Shown: positions 1 through 7,454 of the stretch, piece after piece
How the letters are laid out: the number at the start of each line of letters is the position of its first letter
Position numbering within the stretch: position 1 is the stretch's first letter
Assembly (NCBI RefSeq): GCF_035917275.1
Contig: NZ_CP108509.1
Span: forward strand, 930,001 to 994,000
Length of the DNA: 64,000 nucleotides
Direction of reading: 5' to 3'
DNA from: Streptomyces sp. NBC_01237
GTDB lineage: Bacteria > Actinomycetota > Actinomycetes > Streptomycetales > Streptomycetaceae
Notes under the pieces: generated by a model
Seen by the model: only the letters and a program-made list of their open reading frames with translations
Told to the model about the DNA's origin: nothing
Databases searched by the model: none
Position numbers and translations under genes: made by a program

Positions 1-2
1 AT

Positions 3-86
3 GACAGCGGGTTCCTCAAGGCGCCCTCGCGGCCGATATCCGCGGGTGCGGCGGGATACGCCGTGAAGAACTCCCCACCCGCATAA
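3..86 (+). CDS. C-terminal tail of an unidentified gene (partial)
   Basis: The third forward frame is open from the window edge to a TAA at 84-86. It reads as 27 residues ending AVKNSPPA, and most of its third codon positions are G or C, as in real genes here; the other frames look poorer. It is probably the end of a gene that begins outside the window. Nothing in so short a tail allows a family assignment. Confidence 0.3.
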   Translation, partial: DSGFLKAPSRPISAGAAGYAVKNSPPA

Positions 87-277
87 CCGGTCGACACGGA
101 CAGCCGTGTCCACGTCGGCCCGCGCTTCGTGGATCCGGCCCTCGCCACGGAGCTCCGGCCGGCGGCATGAGCCCCGCCGAACGGACGAGACGCGCTTCCG
201 GCAAGGACAGGCGCCGTGTACGCGACCAACCACACCCTGTGATGTTCAAATGTCTGACGTTTGTGTACGGTGTCTCC

Positions 278-988
278 ATGAAACGCATCAGTGCACCGCG
301 GCGGACGGCCAGCCTGTCCGCTCAGCTCGTGGACAGTCTCCGCTCGCACATCGAGTCGGGCGGGTGGCCGGTGGGGACGCGGATCCCGCCGGAACAGGCC
401 CTCATCGAGGAGCTCGGGGTCGGCCGCAGCACCCTGCGGGAAGCGATCGGTGCGCTGGTGCACCTGGGCCTTTTGGAGCCCCGGGCCGGGGACGGCACCT
501 ATGTCCGCGCGTCCAGCGAGCTCCAGTCGGTCATGGTGCGGCGGGCGAGTTCCGCGGAGCGGGACAACGTGCTGGAGCTGCGGACCGTTCTGGAGGAGTA
601 CGCCTCGGGAGCCGCGGCCCTGCGCCGCAGCGAGAGCCAGTTGCAGCAGTTGCAGGAGCTGCTGGCCGACGCCGACGAGGCCTCCGCCGGTGAGGACACG
701 GCCGCGATCACGGGCGTCGACGCGCTGTTCCACCGGGCCGTGGTCCGGGCGAGCGGGAACGACCTGCTGATCGAGGTGTACGACTACCTCGGTACGGCGC
801 TCACCTCGTCCCTGGGGGGTCTGCCGTGGGACGCCGTCCACGCCGAGGAGCATGCCCGCCTGCACCGGCGGCTCGTGGACGCGATCGAGGCCCGGGACCA
901 GGGCGGCGCCCGCTACGCGGCGGCCGCGATCGTCCGGCTCACCCGCGACCACGAGACCGGTACGCCACGAGCAGCGGAGGACCGGTGA
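278..988 (+). CDS. GntR-family (FadR subfamily) transcriptional regulator
   Basis: This 236-residue protein has an N-terminal winged helix-turn-helix (about residues 10-75; RIPPEQALIEELGVGRSTLRE is the recognition region and GDGTYVR the wing). An all-helical FCD-type effector domain follows (about 95-225), with the family's spaced histidines (FHRAVV, EEHARLHRRL). Such regulators bind a small carboxylate or amino-acid ligand and usually repress nearby transport or catabolic genes. I chose the ATG at 278 because the winged helix starts directly after it. A short CAAA/TTTG inverted repeat (247-263) lies just upstream and could be an autoregulatory site. The stop overlaps the GTG of the downstream transporter (GTGA), so the two are translationally coupled and probably share a ligand. 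Family call is firm; ligand unknown. Confidence 0.88.
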   Translation: MKRISAPRRTASLSAQLVDSLRSHIESGGWPVGTRIPPEQALIEELGVGRSTLREAIGALVHLGLLEPRAGDGTYVRASSELQSVMVRRASSAERDNVLELRTVLEEYASGAAALRRSESQLQQLQELLADADEASAGEDTAAITGVDALFHRAVVRASGNDLLIEVYDYLGTALTSSLGGLPWDAVHAEEHARLHRRLVDAIEARDQGGARYAAAAIVRLTRDHETGTPRAAEDR

Positions 989-2226
989 GTTCGCAGCCGG
1001 CCTCGCCGGCCCGCCAGCACTCCGCCTCCGGACCACCCGCCGCCGAGTCCGCCCTGCCTGCCGTGTCGGTCGGGCTCGTCGTCGCCATCTGTCTCGTGGC
1101 GGCGAACCTGCGCACCACCCTGACCGGTGTCGGCGCACTGCTGCCGGAGATCGAGCACGGCAGCGGCCTGACATCGAGCTGGGGCGGGCTGCTGAGCACG
1201 CTCCCGCTGCTGACGTTCGCCGCGACGTCGCCCCTGGTCGCCCGCGCCTCCCACCGGTGGGGCAGCGCACGCCTGCTGGTGGCGGCGCTCGGTGTGCTGG
1301 CCGTCGGAACGGTGGTCCGCTCCCTTCCCTCCGTCGTCTGCCTGTTCGCCGGAACGGTGATCCTTTCCGCGGCCATCGCGTTCGGCAACGTGCTGCTGCC
1401 CGCTCTGATCAGGCGGAGCGTGCCCGCCCACCGGATCCAGGCCGTCAGCGCTCTCTACGTGACCGTCATGGGCCTCATGGCCGCGGTCTCCTCCGGGATC
1501 TCCGCACCGCTGGCCCACACCGTGCCGGGTTCCTGGCGCACCGCGCTGGCCTGGGGCCTCGCGTTCACCGTCGCGGCGTTCCTCGCCTGGCTGCCCCGGA
1601 TACGGGGTGACAAGCCGCAGGAGTCCACCGGCGCGGCCCACAGCCCGGTACCGTGGCGGTCGCGGCTCGCCTGGCAGGTCACCTTCTTCATGGGCCTGCA
1701 GTCCCTGGCCTTCTACACCGCCGTCGCGTGGCTGCCCAGCATCCTGATCGACCGCGGCACGAGCAGCACCACGGCCGGATGGATGCTCTTCTACTACCAG
1801 GTGGTGTCCCTGGCGGCCAGCAGCCTGCTGCCGCTGCTCACCCGGGGCCGGCACGACCAGCGCTGGACCGCGGCCGGGGCCTCGGTCCTCGTGGCGGGTG
1901 GCTTCACCGTACTGGTCGCCGCCCCCGCGCTGTCCGTCCTGGCATGCACCCTGCTGGGACTCGGCGGCGGCGCGTGCCTCGTCCTCGCGCTGACCTTCCA
2001 GAGCCAGCGCGCCGGCAGCTCCGGCGAAGCCGCCGCGCTGGCGGGCATGGCACAGTCCATCGGCTACCTCGTGGCGGCGGCCGGGCCCCTCCTCCTGGGC
2101 ATCCTGCACGACACCACTCGCAGCTGGACGCTTCCGCTCACCGTCCTGGCCGTCCTCGGCATCGCCACGGCGGTCGCCGGACACGGTGCGGGACAGGACC
2201 GCCGCATACATCAGCCCGCCCCCTGA
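985..2226 (+). CDS. MFS transporter, CynX/NimT family
   Basis: A 413-residue membrane protein with about 12 hydrophobic segments and the layout of the cyanate/2-nitroimidazole (CynX/NimT) subgroup. The signature lies in the first helix and loop (ANLRTTLTGVGALLPEIE), followed by the RWGSARLL cytoplasmic loop of the major facilitator fold. Members export or exchange small polar compounds across the cytoplasmic membrane. The GTG at 985 overlaps the stop of the FadR-type regulator by four bases. The coding frame is open further upstream, but that part lies inside the regulator gene and lacks membrane character. The regulator probably controls this transporter in response to its substrate, which cannot be read from the sequence. 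Confidence 0.85.
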   Translation: MSSQPASPARQHSASGPPAAESALPAVSVGLVVAICLVAANLRTTLTGVGALLPEIEHGSGLTSSWGGLLSTLPLLTFAATSPLVARASHRWGSARLLVAALGVLAVGTVVRSLPSVVCLFAGTVILSAAIAFGNVLLPALIRRSVPAHRIQAVSALYVTVMGLMAAVSSGISAPLAHTVPGSWRTALAWGLAFTVAAFLAWLPRIRGDKPQESTGAAHSPVPWRSRLAWQVTFFMGLQSLAFYTAVAWLPSILIDRGTSSTTAGWMLFYYQVVSLAASSLLPLLTRGRHDQRWTAAGASVLVAGGFTVLVAAPALSVLACTLLGLGGGACLVLALTFQSQRAGSSGEAAALAGMAQSIGYLVAAAGPLLLGILHDTTRSWTLPLTVLAVLGIATAVAGHGAGQDRRIHQPAP

Positions 2227-2262
2227 CACGACCGCCCCGCCCGCACAGCGACTCCGCCCGCA

Positions 2263-2298
2263 TGAACACGTATGAACGGCTGAACACGTATGCACGGC
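2263..2298 (+). repeat. Two tandem 18-bp direct repeats
   Basis: TGAACACGTATGAACGGC is followed immediately by TGAACACGTATGCACGGC, 17 of 18 bases identical. The pair ends 17 bases before the GTG of the carboxylic acid reductase remnant and just ahead of its ribosome site (aaggag). The position suits a regulator binding site or promoter element, but no matching regulator is evident. Confidence 0.6.
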
Positions 2299-2315
2299 CG
2301 CGAAGGAGATCACAC

Positions 2316-2475
2316 GTGTCCCGCTCCCGACTCCTGACCGACGGGTTCGACGCACGTACGGACCGACGAAGCGCCCATCTGTACGCGACCGACGCCCAGT
2401 TCCGTGACACCGCACCCCTGGGCACCGTCACCGAGGCGATCCGGCGGCCCGGACTGCCGCTCGCCGTGGCGGCGT
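2316..2475 (+). pseudogene. Truncated N-terminus of a carboxylic acid reductase (CAR/FadD9-like)
   Basis: A good ribosome site (aaggag, 2303-2308) precedes a GTG at 2316. The first 50 or so codons read like the start of actinobacterial carboxylic acid reductases: DRRSAHLYATDAQF, then TVTEAIRRPGLPLA. Intact enzymes are about 1,170 residues (adenylation, carrier and reductase domains). Here the homology stops near 2465, just before the highly conserved start of the adenylation domain would be expected. The frame then runs on without meaning into the antisense of the neighbouring hydrolase gene. I read this as the surviving 5' end of a deleted gene. The assignment rests on remembered family sequence, so a search is needed to confirm it. 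Confidence 0.5.
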
Positions 2476-2509
2476 GGCGGAGTCCCCCGTCCGACGCCGT
2501 CTCTTTCGG

Positions 2510-3361
2510 TCACGCTGCGACCGCGTCCTCACCGGCCAGGAACGGATTCAACAGCGTGAGCAGGGCGCGGGGCCGGTGCAGAGGAATGATGTGGCCACAG
2601 TCGTCGATGACGTGTCCGGTGAGGTCGTCGGCGAGGGGGCGGAGTTGGCGTTCCAGCGCGGCGCCCACAGGGTGTGCGCCCAGCGTCATTGTCGGCACCG
2701 TCAGGCGGGCGGTGGTGACGGCCTGCGAGATCTGCAGTGCGCTTTCGGGCAGAGCCCGGTAGTAGGAGAACGCGCGGCTCAATGCGGGGCTGCCCGTGTA
2801 CGCGTGGACGAAGGCGTCCCGGATGGCCGGGGGCACTCCGTCGCCGAGTGTGCCGGTGTGCAGGAACCAGTCGATGTACGCGGCCTCGTGGCCCTCCAGC
2901 ACGGTCTCGGCGAGGCCGGGCTCGGCGGTATGGAAGCCGAACCACCACGGCGGCCCGCCGGCGAGGAAGTCCTCGGCGCCCGGCAGCCCGCCCAGCACGG
3001 ACTCCATGAGGACCAGGCGCCGGACGAGACCGGGGTGGCGCAGGGCGAGGAGGAAGGCCGCCGGGGTACCCGCGTCGATACCCACTACGGCGGCCGAAGA
3101 CACGCCGAGTTCGGTGAGAAGCGCTGCGGCATCCTCGGCCAGGGTGCCGGCGTCATACCCGGAGGCGGCCGGGCTGCTCGCGCCGAATCCGCGCAGGTCC
3201 GGGGCGATGACGCGGTGGCGGTCGGCCAGGTCGGCCATGATGTCCGTCCATAGCTCCCAGGTGTGCGGAAAGCCGTGCAGCAGCAAGACGGCGGGGCCGG
3301 ATCCGGCGAGGGCGACATTGAGTTCGACACCATTGACAGCAACACGTCGCAGTTCGGGCAC
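2510..3361 (-). CDS. Alpha/beta hydrolase, epoxide hydrolase/dehalogenase-like
   Basis: A 283-residue alpha/beta hydrolase. It shows the oxyanion motif HGFPHTWELW (about 35), the nucleophile elbow VVGIDAGTP and the catalytic histidine in CGHIIPLHRP near the C-terminus. The nucleophile position carries Asp, as in epoxide hydrolases and haloalkane dehalogenases, not Ser. The 'GHDWG' seen in many epoxide hydrolases is here G-I-D-A-G, so the substrate may differ. I prefer the GTG at 3361, which has GGAG seven bases upstream; the frame stays open to a GTG at 3412, but that would abut a palindrome at 3413-3426 and leave no room for a leader. It is divergent from an HxlR regulator, which may control it. 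Confidence 0.82.
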   Translation of the reverse strand: MPELRRVAVNGVELNVALAGSGPAVLLLHGFPHTWELWTDIMADLADRHRVIAPDLRGFGASSPAASGYDAGTLAEDAAALLTELGVSSAAVVGIDAGTPAAFLLALRHPGLVRRLVLMESVLGGLPGAEDFLAGGPPWWFGFHTAEPGLAETVLEGHEAAYIDWFLHTGTLGDGVPPAIRDAFVHAYTGSPALSRAFSYYRALPESALQISQAVTTARLTVPTMTLGAHPVGAALERQLRPLADDLTGHVIDDCGHIIPLHRPRALLTLLNPFLAGEDAVAA

Positions 3362-3412
3362 GGAGGGACTCCAGGGCTGGTGAGAGGTGGTGAGGGCTGG
3401 TGACAAGGTCAC

Positions 3413-3426
3413 GCTAGGGAACTAGC
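3413..3426. promoter_or_regulatory. Inverted repeat between hydrolase and HxlR genes (candidate operator)
   Basis: GCTAG-GGAA-CTAGC is a perfect 5-4-5 inverted repeat in the divergent promoter region. HxlR-type regulators generally bind short palindromes in such regions. Inference only. Confidence 0.4.
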
Positions 3427-3472
3427 CTGGTCCTTCCAAGACGGCACTTTCCCCTCAGGTGGTGAGCCCCGG

Positions 3473-3874
3473 GTGACCACGTCCATGCCCGGCGAACCCG
3501 GCCGGCGGCCGGGTGAGCGCGGTGATCTGCTGAACCCGGACTGCCCGACCCGCCGGTTGCTCGACCGTATCGGCACCAAGTGGACGTCGATGGTGGTCAA
3601 GGTGTTGGCCGAGGCGGATCCCAGCGAACTCCGGTTCGCGGAACTCCGGCGTCGCATTCCGGGCATCTCACAGAAGATGCTCTCTGTCACGCTGCAGAGT
3701 CTGGTCCGTGACGGCCTGGTCGCGCGCCGCGTGGAACCCACAGTGCCGCCCGCCGTCCACTACCGGCTCACCGAGCTCGGCCTGTCCCTCGAAGGGCCGC
3801 TCTCCGCCCTGCGGGTCTGGGCCGAGACACACATGCCGGAGATCGACCGCAGTAACCGGCTCGCCGGGGCCTGA
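3473..3874 (+). CDS. HxlR-family winged-helix transcriptional regulator
   Basis: A 133-residue single-domain regulator of the HxlR/MarR-like type. Its order is typical: CPTRRLLDRIGTKWTSMVV (the family opener with Cys near residue 24 and the conserved K-W), then RFAELRRRIPGISQKMLSVTL (recognition helix), then a wing with VHYRLTELG. Members sense redox or electrophilic stress or small molecules, and often sit divergent from the oxidoreductase or hydrolase they control. Here the partner would be the alpha/beta hydrolase. The GTG at 3473 is the first start of the frame. A perfect short palindrome lies 47 bases upstream. Family assignment is firm; the signal is unknown. Confidence 0.87.
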   Translation: MTTSMPGEPGRRPGERGDLLNPDCPTRRLLDRIGTKWTSMVVKVLAEADPSELRFAELRRRIPGISQKMLSVTLQSLVRDGLVARRVEPTVPPAVHYRLTELGLSLEGPLSALRVWAETHMPEIDRSNRLAGA

Positions 3875-3952
3875 CTTCTCCGGCAGGAAGAACGACGGTC
3901 ACAGCCACTCGCCGAGGGTGGCGACGAGGACGGCCGCCTCATCGTTCATCGC

Positions 3953-4873
3953 TCAGGATCCACTTTCGGTGCACGCGCCGGTCCCGCACCACGGCCCCAG
4001 CTTCTCCGGATTGCGGACCGCCCAGATCCGGGTGACGCGGCCGTCGGCGACCTCGAACGAGGCCACGGTCATGACGGCTCCGGCCCGCCGGGCCACCAAG
4101 CCCGGCACACCGTTGACCGACCGCTCCAGCAGTTCGAGCCCCGGAGCCTTGTCGGCGATGGCCACCATGTACCGGGCGATGCGCGCACCGCCTTCGACCG
4201 GGCGTAGGACGGTACCGACCATGCCACCGCCGTCGGCGGTCATCACGGCGGCCGGGTCGAGGAGGTCGACGAGGGCCGCGATGTCCTTGGTCTCCCATGC
4301 CTCTTTGACCTGCCGCACCGTGTCGGCCTGCCCGGCCGCCGTCGCCGGGGTTCGCTCGACACGTACCCGGCGCCGGGCGGAGGCCGCGAGCTGCTTGCAG
4401 GCCGCAGAGGTCCGGCCGAGGACATCGGCGATCTCGGCGAACGGGTACCGGAAGACGTCGTGCAGGACGAACGCCACCCGCTCGGCGGGTGTCATCGACT
4501 CCAGGACGACGAGGAAGGCCATGGTCACCGATTCGTCCAGGACCAACTGGTCGGCGGGATCGGTGCCATGGCCGTGCTCCCACTCGGCGTGATCGGGCAG
4601 CGGATCGGGCAGCCACGCCCCGACATAGCGTTCACGCCGGGCCCGCGCCGAGCCGAGCACGTCCAGACAGATACGGCCGGTCACCGTGGTCAGCCAGGCA
4701 CCGGGGGAAACGATCTCGTCCTGCCGACTTCGCGGCAACGCGTACCAGCGCGCGTACGCCTCCTGCACGGCGTCCTCGGACTCGGCAAGTGAACCGAGCA
4801 ACCGGTAGGCGACATTGATCAGTTGGCGCCGCTCACCGGCTATCCCATCGGCGCCCGCCGCAGCTGTCCCCAT
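3953..4873 (-). CDS. ECF41/SigJ-type RNA polymerase sigma factor
   Basis: About 306 residues. Sigma region 2 comes first (YRLLGSLAESEDAVQEAYARW), region 4 next (FRYPFAEIADVLGRTSAACKQLAASARRRV at about 145-170) and then a SnoaL-like C-terminal domain of about 110 residues. Two hallmarks of the ECF41/SigJ group are present: the YVGAWLPDP motif after region 2 and NPEKL near the C-terminus. In this group the fused C-terminal domain takes the place of a separate anti-sigma factor. I start at the ATG at 4873; GGAGG lies 11 bases upstream, and an upstream in-frame GTG at 4885 sits inside that sequence. These sigma factors usually control a neighbouring oxidoreductase or carboxymuconolactone decarboxylase gene; here the divergent neighbour is a small membrane protein instead. 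Confidence 0.9.
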   Translation of the reverse strand: MGTAAAGADGIAGERRQLINVAYRLLGSLAESEDAVQEAYARWYALPRSRQDEIVSPGAWLTTVTGRICLDVLGSARARRERYVGAWLPDPLPDHAEWEHGHGTDPADQLVLDESVTMAFLVVLESMTPAERVAFVLHDVFRYPFAEIADVLGRTSAACKQLAASARRRVRVERTPATAAGQADTVRQVKEAWETKDIAALVDLLDPAAVMTADGGGMVGTVLRPVEGGARIARYMVAIADKAPGLELLERSVNGVPGLVARRAGAVMTVASFEVADGRVTRIWAVRNPEKLGPWCGTGACTESGS

Positions 4874-4974
4874 ACTCCCGATCACCTCCTCGCCTTACCT
4901 TTCGCAGGCCCGCGTCGTCGGGCTGGTGAGACCTTATCGATCTACTGCCTCCGGGCAGAAAAGGGGACCGCGGC

Positions 4975-5337
4975 ATGGCAACCCAGGCGACGGCACAGCG
5001 CCGCTTCTCGTTTCTGCAGATCGCGATCATCCTGCAGACCCTGACCATCTTCCTTCAAGCGGTCTCCGCCGGACTGCTGCTGACCTCGTCCTACGGAGAG
5101 ACGCTGCACAGTGCCGGAGCCCGCGTGATGTACGGGGCGTCGATGCTCTACGTGCTCGCGGCGGCGCTGGCGTGGAAGCCGGGCGGCGGCTCGCCCCGGC
5201 CCATCTGGTACGCGTCCGGCTTCCTCGTCCTCGCCTCGGTCCAGGTCGCGGTCGGCATCGCGCACATCCCGTCGGTCCATCTCCCCCTGGGCGTCCTGAT
5301 GTTCGGCCTGAGCGTGCTGGCGCTGGCGCGGCGCTGA
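4975..5337 (+). CDS. Small four-helix membrane protein, function unknown
   Basis: A 120-residue protein with four predicted membrane helices (about 14-36, 46-66, 78-95 and 98-117). A charged start (RR) precedes the first helix and the protein ends in ALARR. A purine-rich ribosome site (aaggggacc) precedes the ATG. It is divergent from the ECF41-type sigma factor, 101 bases away, and is a natural candidate for that sigma factor's target. It resembles small DoxX-like or uncharacterised membrane proteins in size and layout, but no diagnostic motif is visible, so I give no function. Confidence 0.72.
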   Translation: MATQATAQRRFSFLQIAIILQTLTIFLQAVSAGLLLTSSYGETLHSAGARVMYGASMLYVLAAALAWKPGGGSPRPIWYASGFLVLASVQVAVGIAHIPSVHLPLGVLMFGLSVLALARR

Positions 5338-5591
5338 GGTCGGACACGGACGCCTGCACGGATCGGCAGGAGCCTGTCCGGCTGATCCGGGCGACACCGG
5401 TGCGGTGCCGTCGCTCGGCGCCCGGGGTTCGATCACGCCCACCAATGTCCCGTCACCACGCCCGAGCGACGCACCGAGCATGCCCGGCCCGCGCGAGCGT
5501 GACATCTTCGGGCCGTCCGGCGCTGGAATGAGTGCGGCCCCCGGCAGTCGGCGGCCGGGGGCCGCGCCCCGGTACTCGGCGGGTGCGCGGG
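5338..5591. other. Intergenic stretch without a convincing gene
   Basis: No frame in this stretch combines a start, a ribosome site and actinobacterial codon bias. It lies between the membrane-protein gene and the HIT remnant. Some GC-rich short hairpins occur near 5536-5570. No function assigned. Confidence 0.4.
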
Positions 5592-5819
5592 TCAGTGTTG
5601 CGCCGCGGTGAGTTCGGCGAGACCGGCGCGGACAGCGGCGGCGCCTGCGTCGAGTTCGTCCCGCTCCCTCACTCGCCAGTTCGCGTCGATCCGCAACCCA
5701 TCCCCCGCGAAGCGGGGGAAGACGTGCAGATGCACGTGGAAGACCTCCTGAAAGGCGGCCCCCACCCCATCAGATCCCCGGCCCGCGGACCAGTCGTTTG
5801 CGACCGCGGGGCCGAGCAC
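5592..5819 (-). pseudogene. C-terminal remnant of a HIT (histidine triad) family protein
   Basis: The minus-strand frame ends with a recognisable C-terminal half of a HIT-family nucleotide hydrolase or transferase: GAAFQEVFHVHLHVFPRFAG, which contains the H-x-H-x-H triad, then a normal C-terminal helix up to TAAQH. Full-length proteins have about 110-140 residues. Here only about 55-60 residues look genuine, and the preceding codons do not resemble the HIT N-terminal fold in any frame. I therefore call a truncated gene, not a working enzyme. It lies between the membrane-protein gene and the Rieske oxygenase, in a region that also holds another gene remnant (2316-2475). Confidence 0.6.
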
Positions 5820-6007
5820 GAGGAGCGATGGTCACAGCCGTTCGTCCACTGCCGCAACGACGACGGTCGCCCCGTGCCGAACGGCGATCCCGTCGGGCCG
5901 TCAACACCATTCCCGCGCCTTCCCGTTCGGGTGATCTACGGCGCGTCGGGAGGATCTCGGTGCGGTGTGGGAAGCCTCCAGGCGTCCGAATCCTGGGAGG
6001 GGAATTC

Positions 6008-7117
6008 GTGGGAGTGTCACGCGAGTACGGCGCCATCAGCGAGGGGCCGACGCCGGCCGATGCGGCGGGGACGCTCGCACTGCCCTATCCGAGCGGTTGG
6101 TCCGCACTGGCCTTCTCCGACGAGTTGCGCCCCGGTGCTGTGCTCACACGGCCCCTGGCGGGCCAGGACGTGGTGCTGTACCGGCTCGGTACGGGGGCTG
6201 TCCGTGCCGTCCGTCCGTACTGCCCGCATCTCGGTGCGCATCTGGGTCTGGCGAAGGTCGACGGGGACGATCTCGTATGTCCCTTCCACTTCTTCGCTTT
6301 CGGCCCCGACGGCACCTGCGTGCGGACGGGGTACGACACGAAGCCTCCGAGGTCGCCGTTGGCGCAGCTGCCCGTGCACGAGGTCAACGGTGCCGTCTTC
6401 GTGTGGCGGCACCACGACGGCCGGGCGCCGGACTGGTTCATTCCCGAGTGGCACGAGATCGGCCACCGACCTGCCCGCAACGCTGCCTGGGAACTGGCGG
6501 GCAATGTCCAGGAAGTCATCGAGAACTCGGTGGACCTCGGGCATTTCGCCACCCTGCACGGCTGGGCCAAGGCCGAGATCGGCGGTCCTGTCAGTTACGA
6601 CGACGCCTCGTTCCATGTGTCCATGCGGGCCCACGAGTCGGCGCCGCTCCTCGGCGACTTCGTCGTCGATGTGGAAGTGGACGGTTACGGACTCGGCTGC
6701 CTGCACGCCGACGTGCACACGCCCAGGCTCGGGCTGCGGATGTGCACGATGGTCATGCCGACGGCGATCGCCCCCAACCGGATGCAGTTCCGCCAGAAGA
6801 ACCGCATCGCCTTCACCGAGACGGCCCGGCTGCCGGCCCCTCTCGCCCGTGTGGTGAGCCGAACCGCCGCCAGGCTGCTGGACCGCGCCGTCTTCCGGTC
6901 GAGTTGCGAGTTCACCGCGGCCGACTTTCCGATCTGGCACCACAAGCAGTACCAGCAGCCTCCCCGGCTCGCCCCGGGCGACGGGCCGATCGGTCCCTTC
7001 CGGCGCTGGGCCCGGCGGTTCTACCCGGTGCCGGCGGTAGCGGAGGAACTCGGTTCGGCGACAACGACGAACGAGGCAGCGGAGCTGACAGGACTGCCGC
7101 GCCCCGAGAGCTCGTAA
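6008..7117 (+). CDS. Rieske non-heme iron oxygenase (aromatic/steroid ring-hydroxylating type)
   Basis: About 369 residues. The N-terminal Rieske [2Fe-2S] domain has C-P-H and, 17 residues on, C-P-F-H (around residues 73-95; YCPHLGAHLG and LVCPFHFF). The catalytic domain carries the mononuclear iron motif ENSVDLGHFATLHG (D-x2-H-x4-H type) near residue 178. This is the architecture of the oxygenase component of Rieske hydroxylases and demethylases; length and motif spacing recall 3-ketosteroid 9-alpha-hydroxylase and cholesterol 7-desaturase-like enzymes. The GTG at 6008 has a strong ribosome site (gggagggg). No reductase or ferredoxin partner is adjacent; the nearest ferredoxin is at 25921. 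It is convergent with the PTM cluster end and might act as a tailoring enzyme, but that is speculation. Confidence 0.86.
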   Translation: MGVSREYGAISEGPTPADAAGTLALPYPSGWSALAFSDELRPGAVLTRPLAGQDVVLYRLGTGAVRAVRPYCPHLGAHLGLAKVDGDDLVCPFHFFAFGPDGTCVRTGYDTKPPRSPLAQLPVHEVNGAVFVWRHHDGRAPDWFIPEWHEIGHRPARNAAWELAGNVQEVIENSVDLGHFATLHGWAKAEIGGPVSYDDASFHVSMRAHESAPLLGDFVVDVEVDGYGLGCLHADVHTPRLGLRMCTMVMPTAIAPNRMQFRQKNRIAFTETARLPAPLARVVSRTAARLLDRAVFRSSCEFTAADFPIWHHKQYQQPPRLAPGDGPIGPFRRWARRFYPVPAVAEELGSATTTNEAAELTGLPRPESS

Positions 7118-7414
7118 CACGGTCGCGCAGGCGCGGAACGGGCGGTTGGGGGCCAGGTTGAGCAGAGCGCCGCTGCCGGTGCCAAGGCCGTTCACCGGCT
7201 ACGCCGGAGTCATCCCGGAATGAGGAGGCTCGGCCACCACCGTTCCGAAGCAGCCCTCCGGTGCCGCGGTCTGCCCCCGCACGGGTCAGTCGTTCCGAGG
7301 CGTGTGCGGTGGTGGAGCCGCCACAACGGGTGGCTCGCCATCGCCCGATGCGTCGGCCTCATCGCTCTCGGCCACCACCGGTCGACGGCGCGGTTCCCCC
7401 GCGCCCAGGCACGG
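7118..7414. other. Intergenic region between Rieske gene and PTM cluster
   Basis: About 300 bases with no convincing coding frame on either strand. The phrase CTCGGCCACCACCG occurs twice (around 7229 and 7366), but no larger repeat unit or mobile-element end is visible. Confidence 0.4.
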
Positions 7415-7454
7415 GTGTGCGGGCCGCCTCCCGCCAGGGCGGCGGCCCGCACAC
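7415..7454 (-). terminator. Strong hairpin terminating the PTM operon
   Basis: GTGTGCGGGCCGCC (7415-7428) and its exact complement (7441-7454) form a 14-bp stem with a 12-base loop. It sits directly behind the P450 stop codon. No T-run follows, as is usual in Streptomyces. Confidence 0.65.

Noticed and set aside
913..2415. 500-codon open frame antisense to the CynX-type exporter
   Set aside because: It mirrors the high-GC codon bias of the real gene, has no ribosome site and resembles no protein family; its composition (Gly/Arg/Gln runs) is typical of antisense frames.
7210..7452. Possible transposase fragment between the Rieske gene and the P450
   Set aside because: Short Arg/His-rich frames occur on both strands, but no transposase motif, terminal repeat or target duplication could be found.
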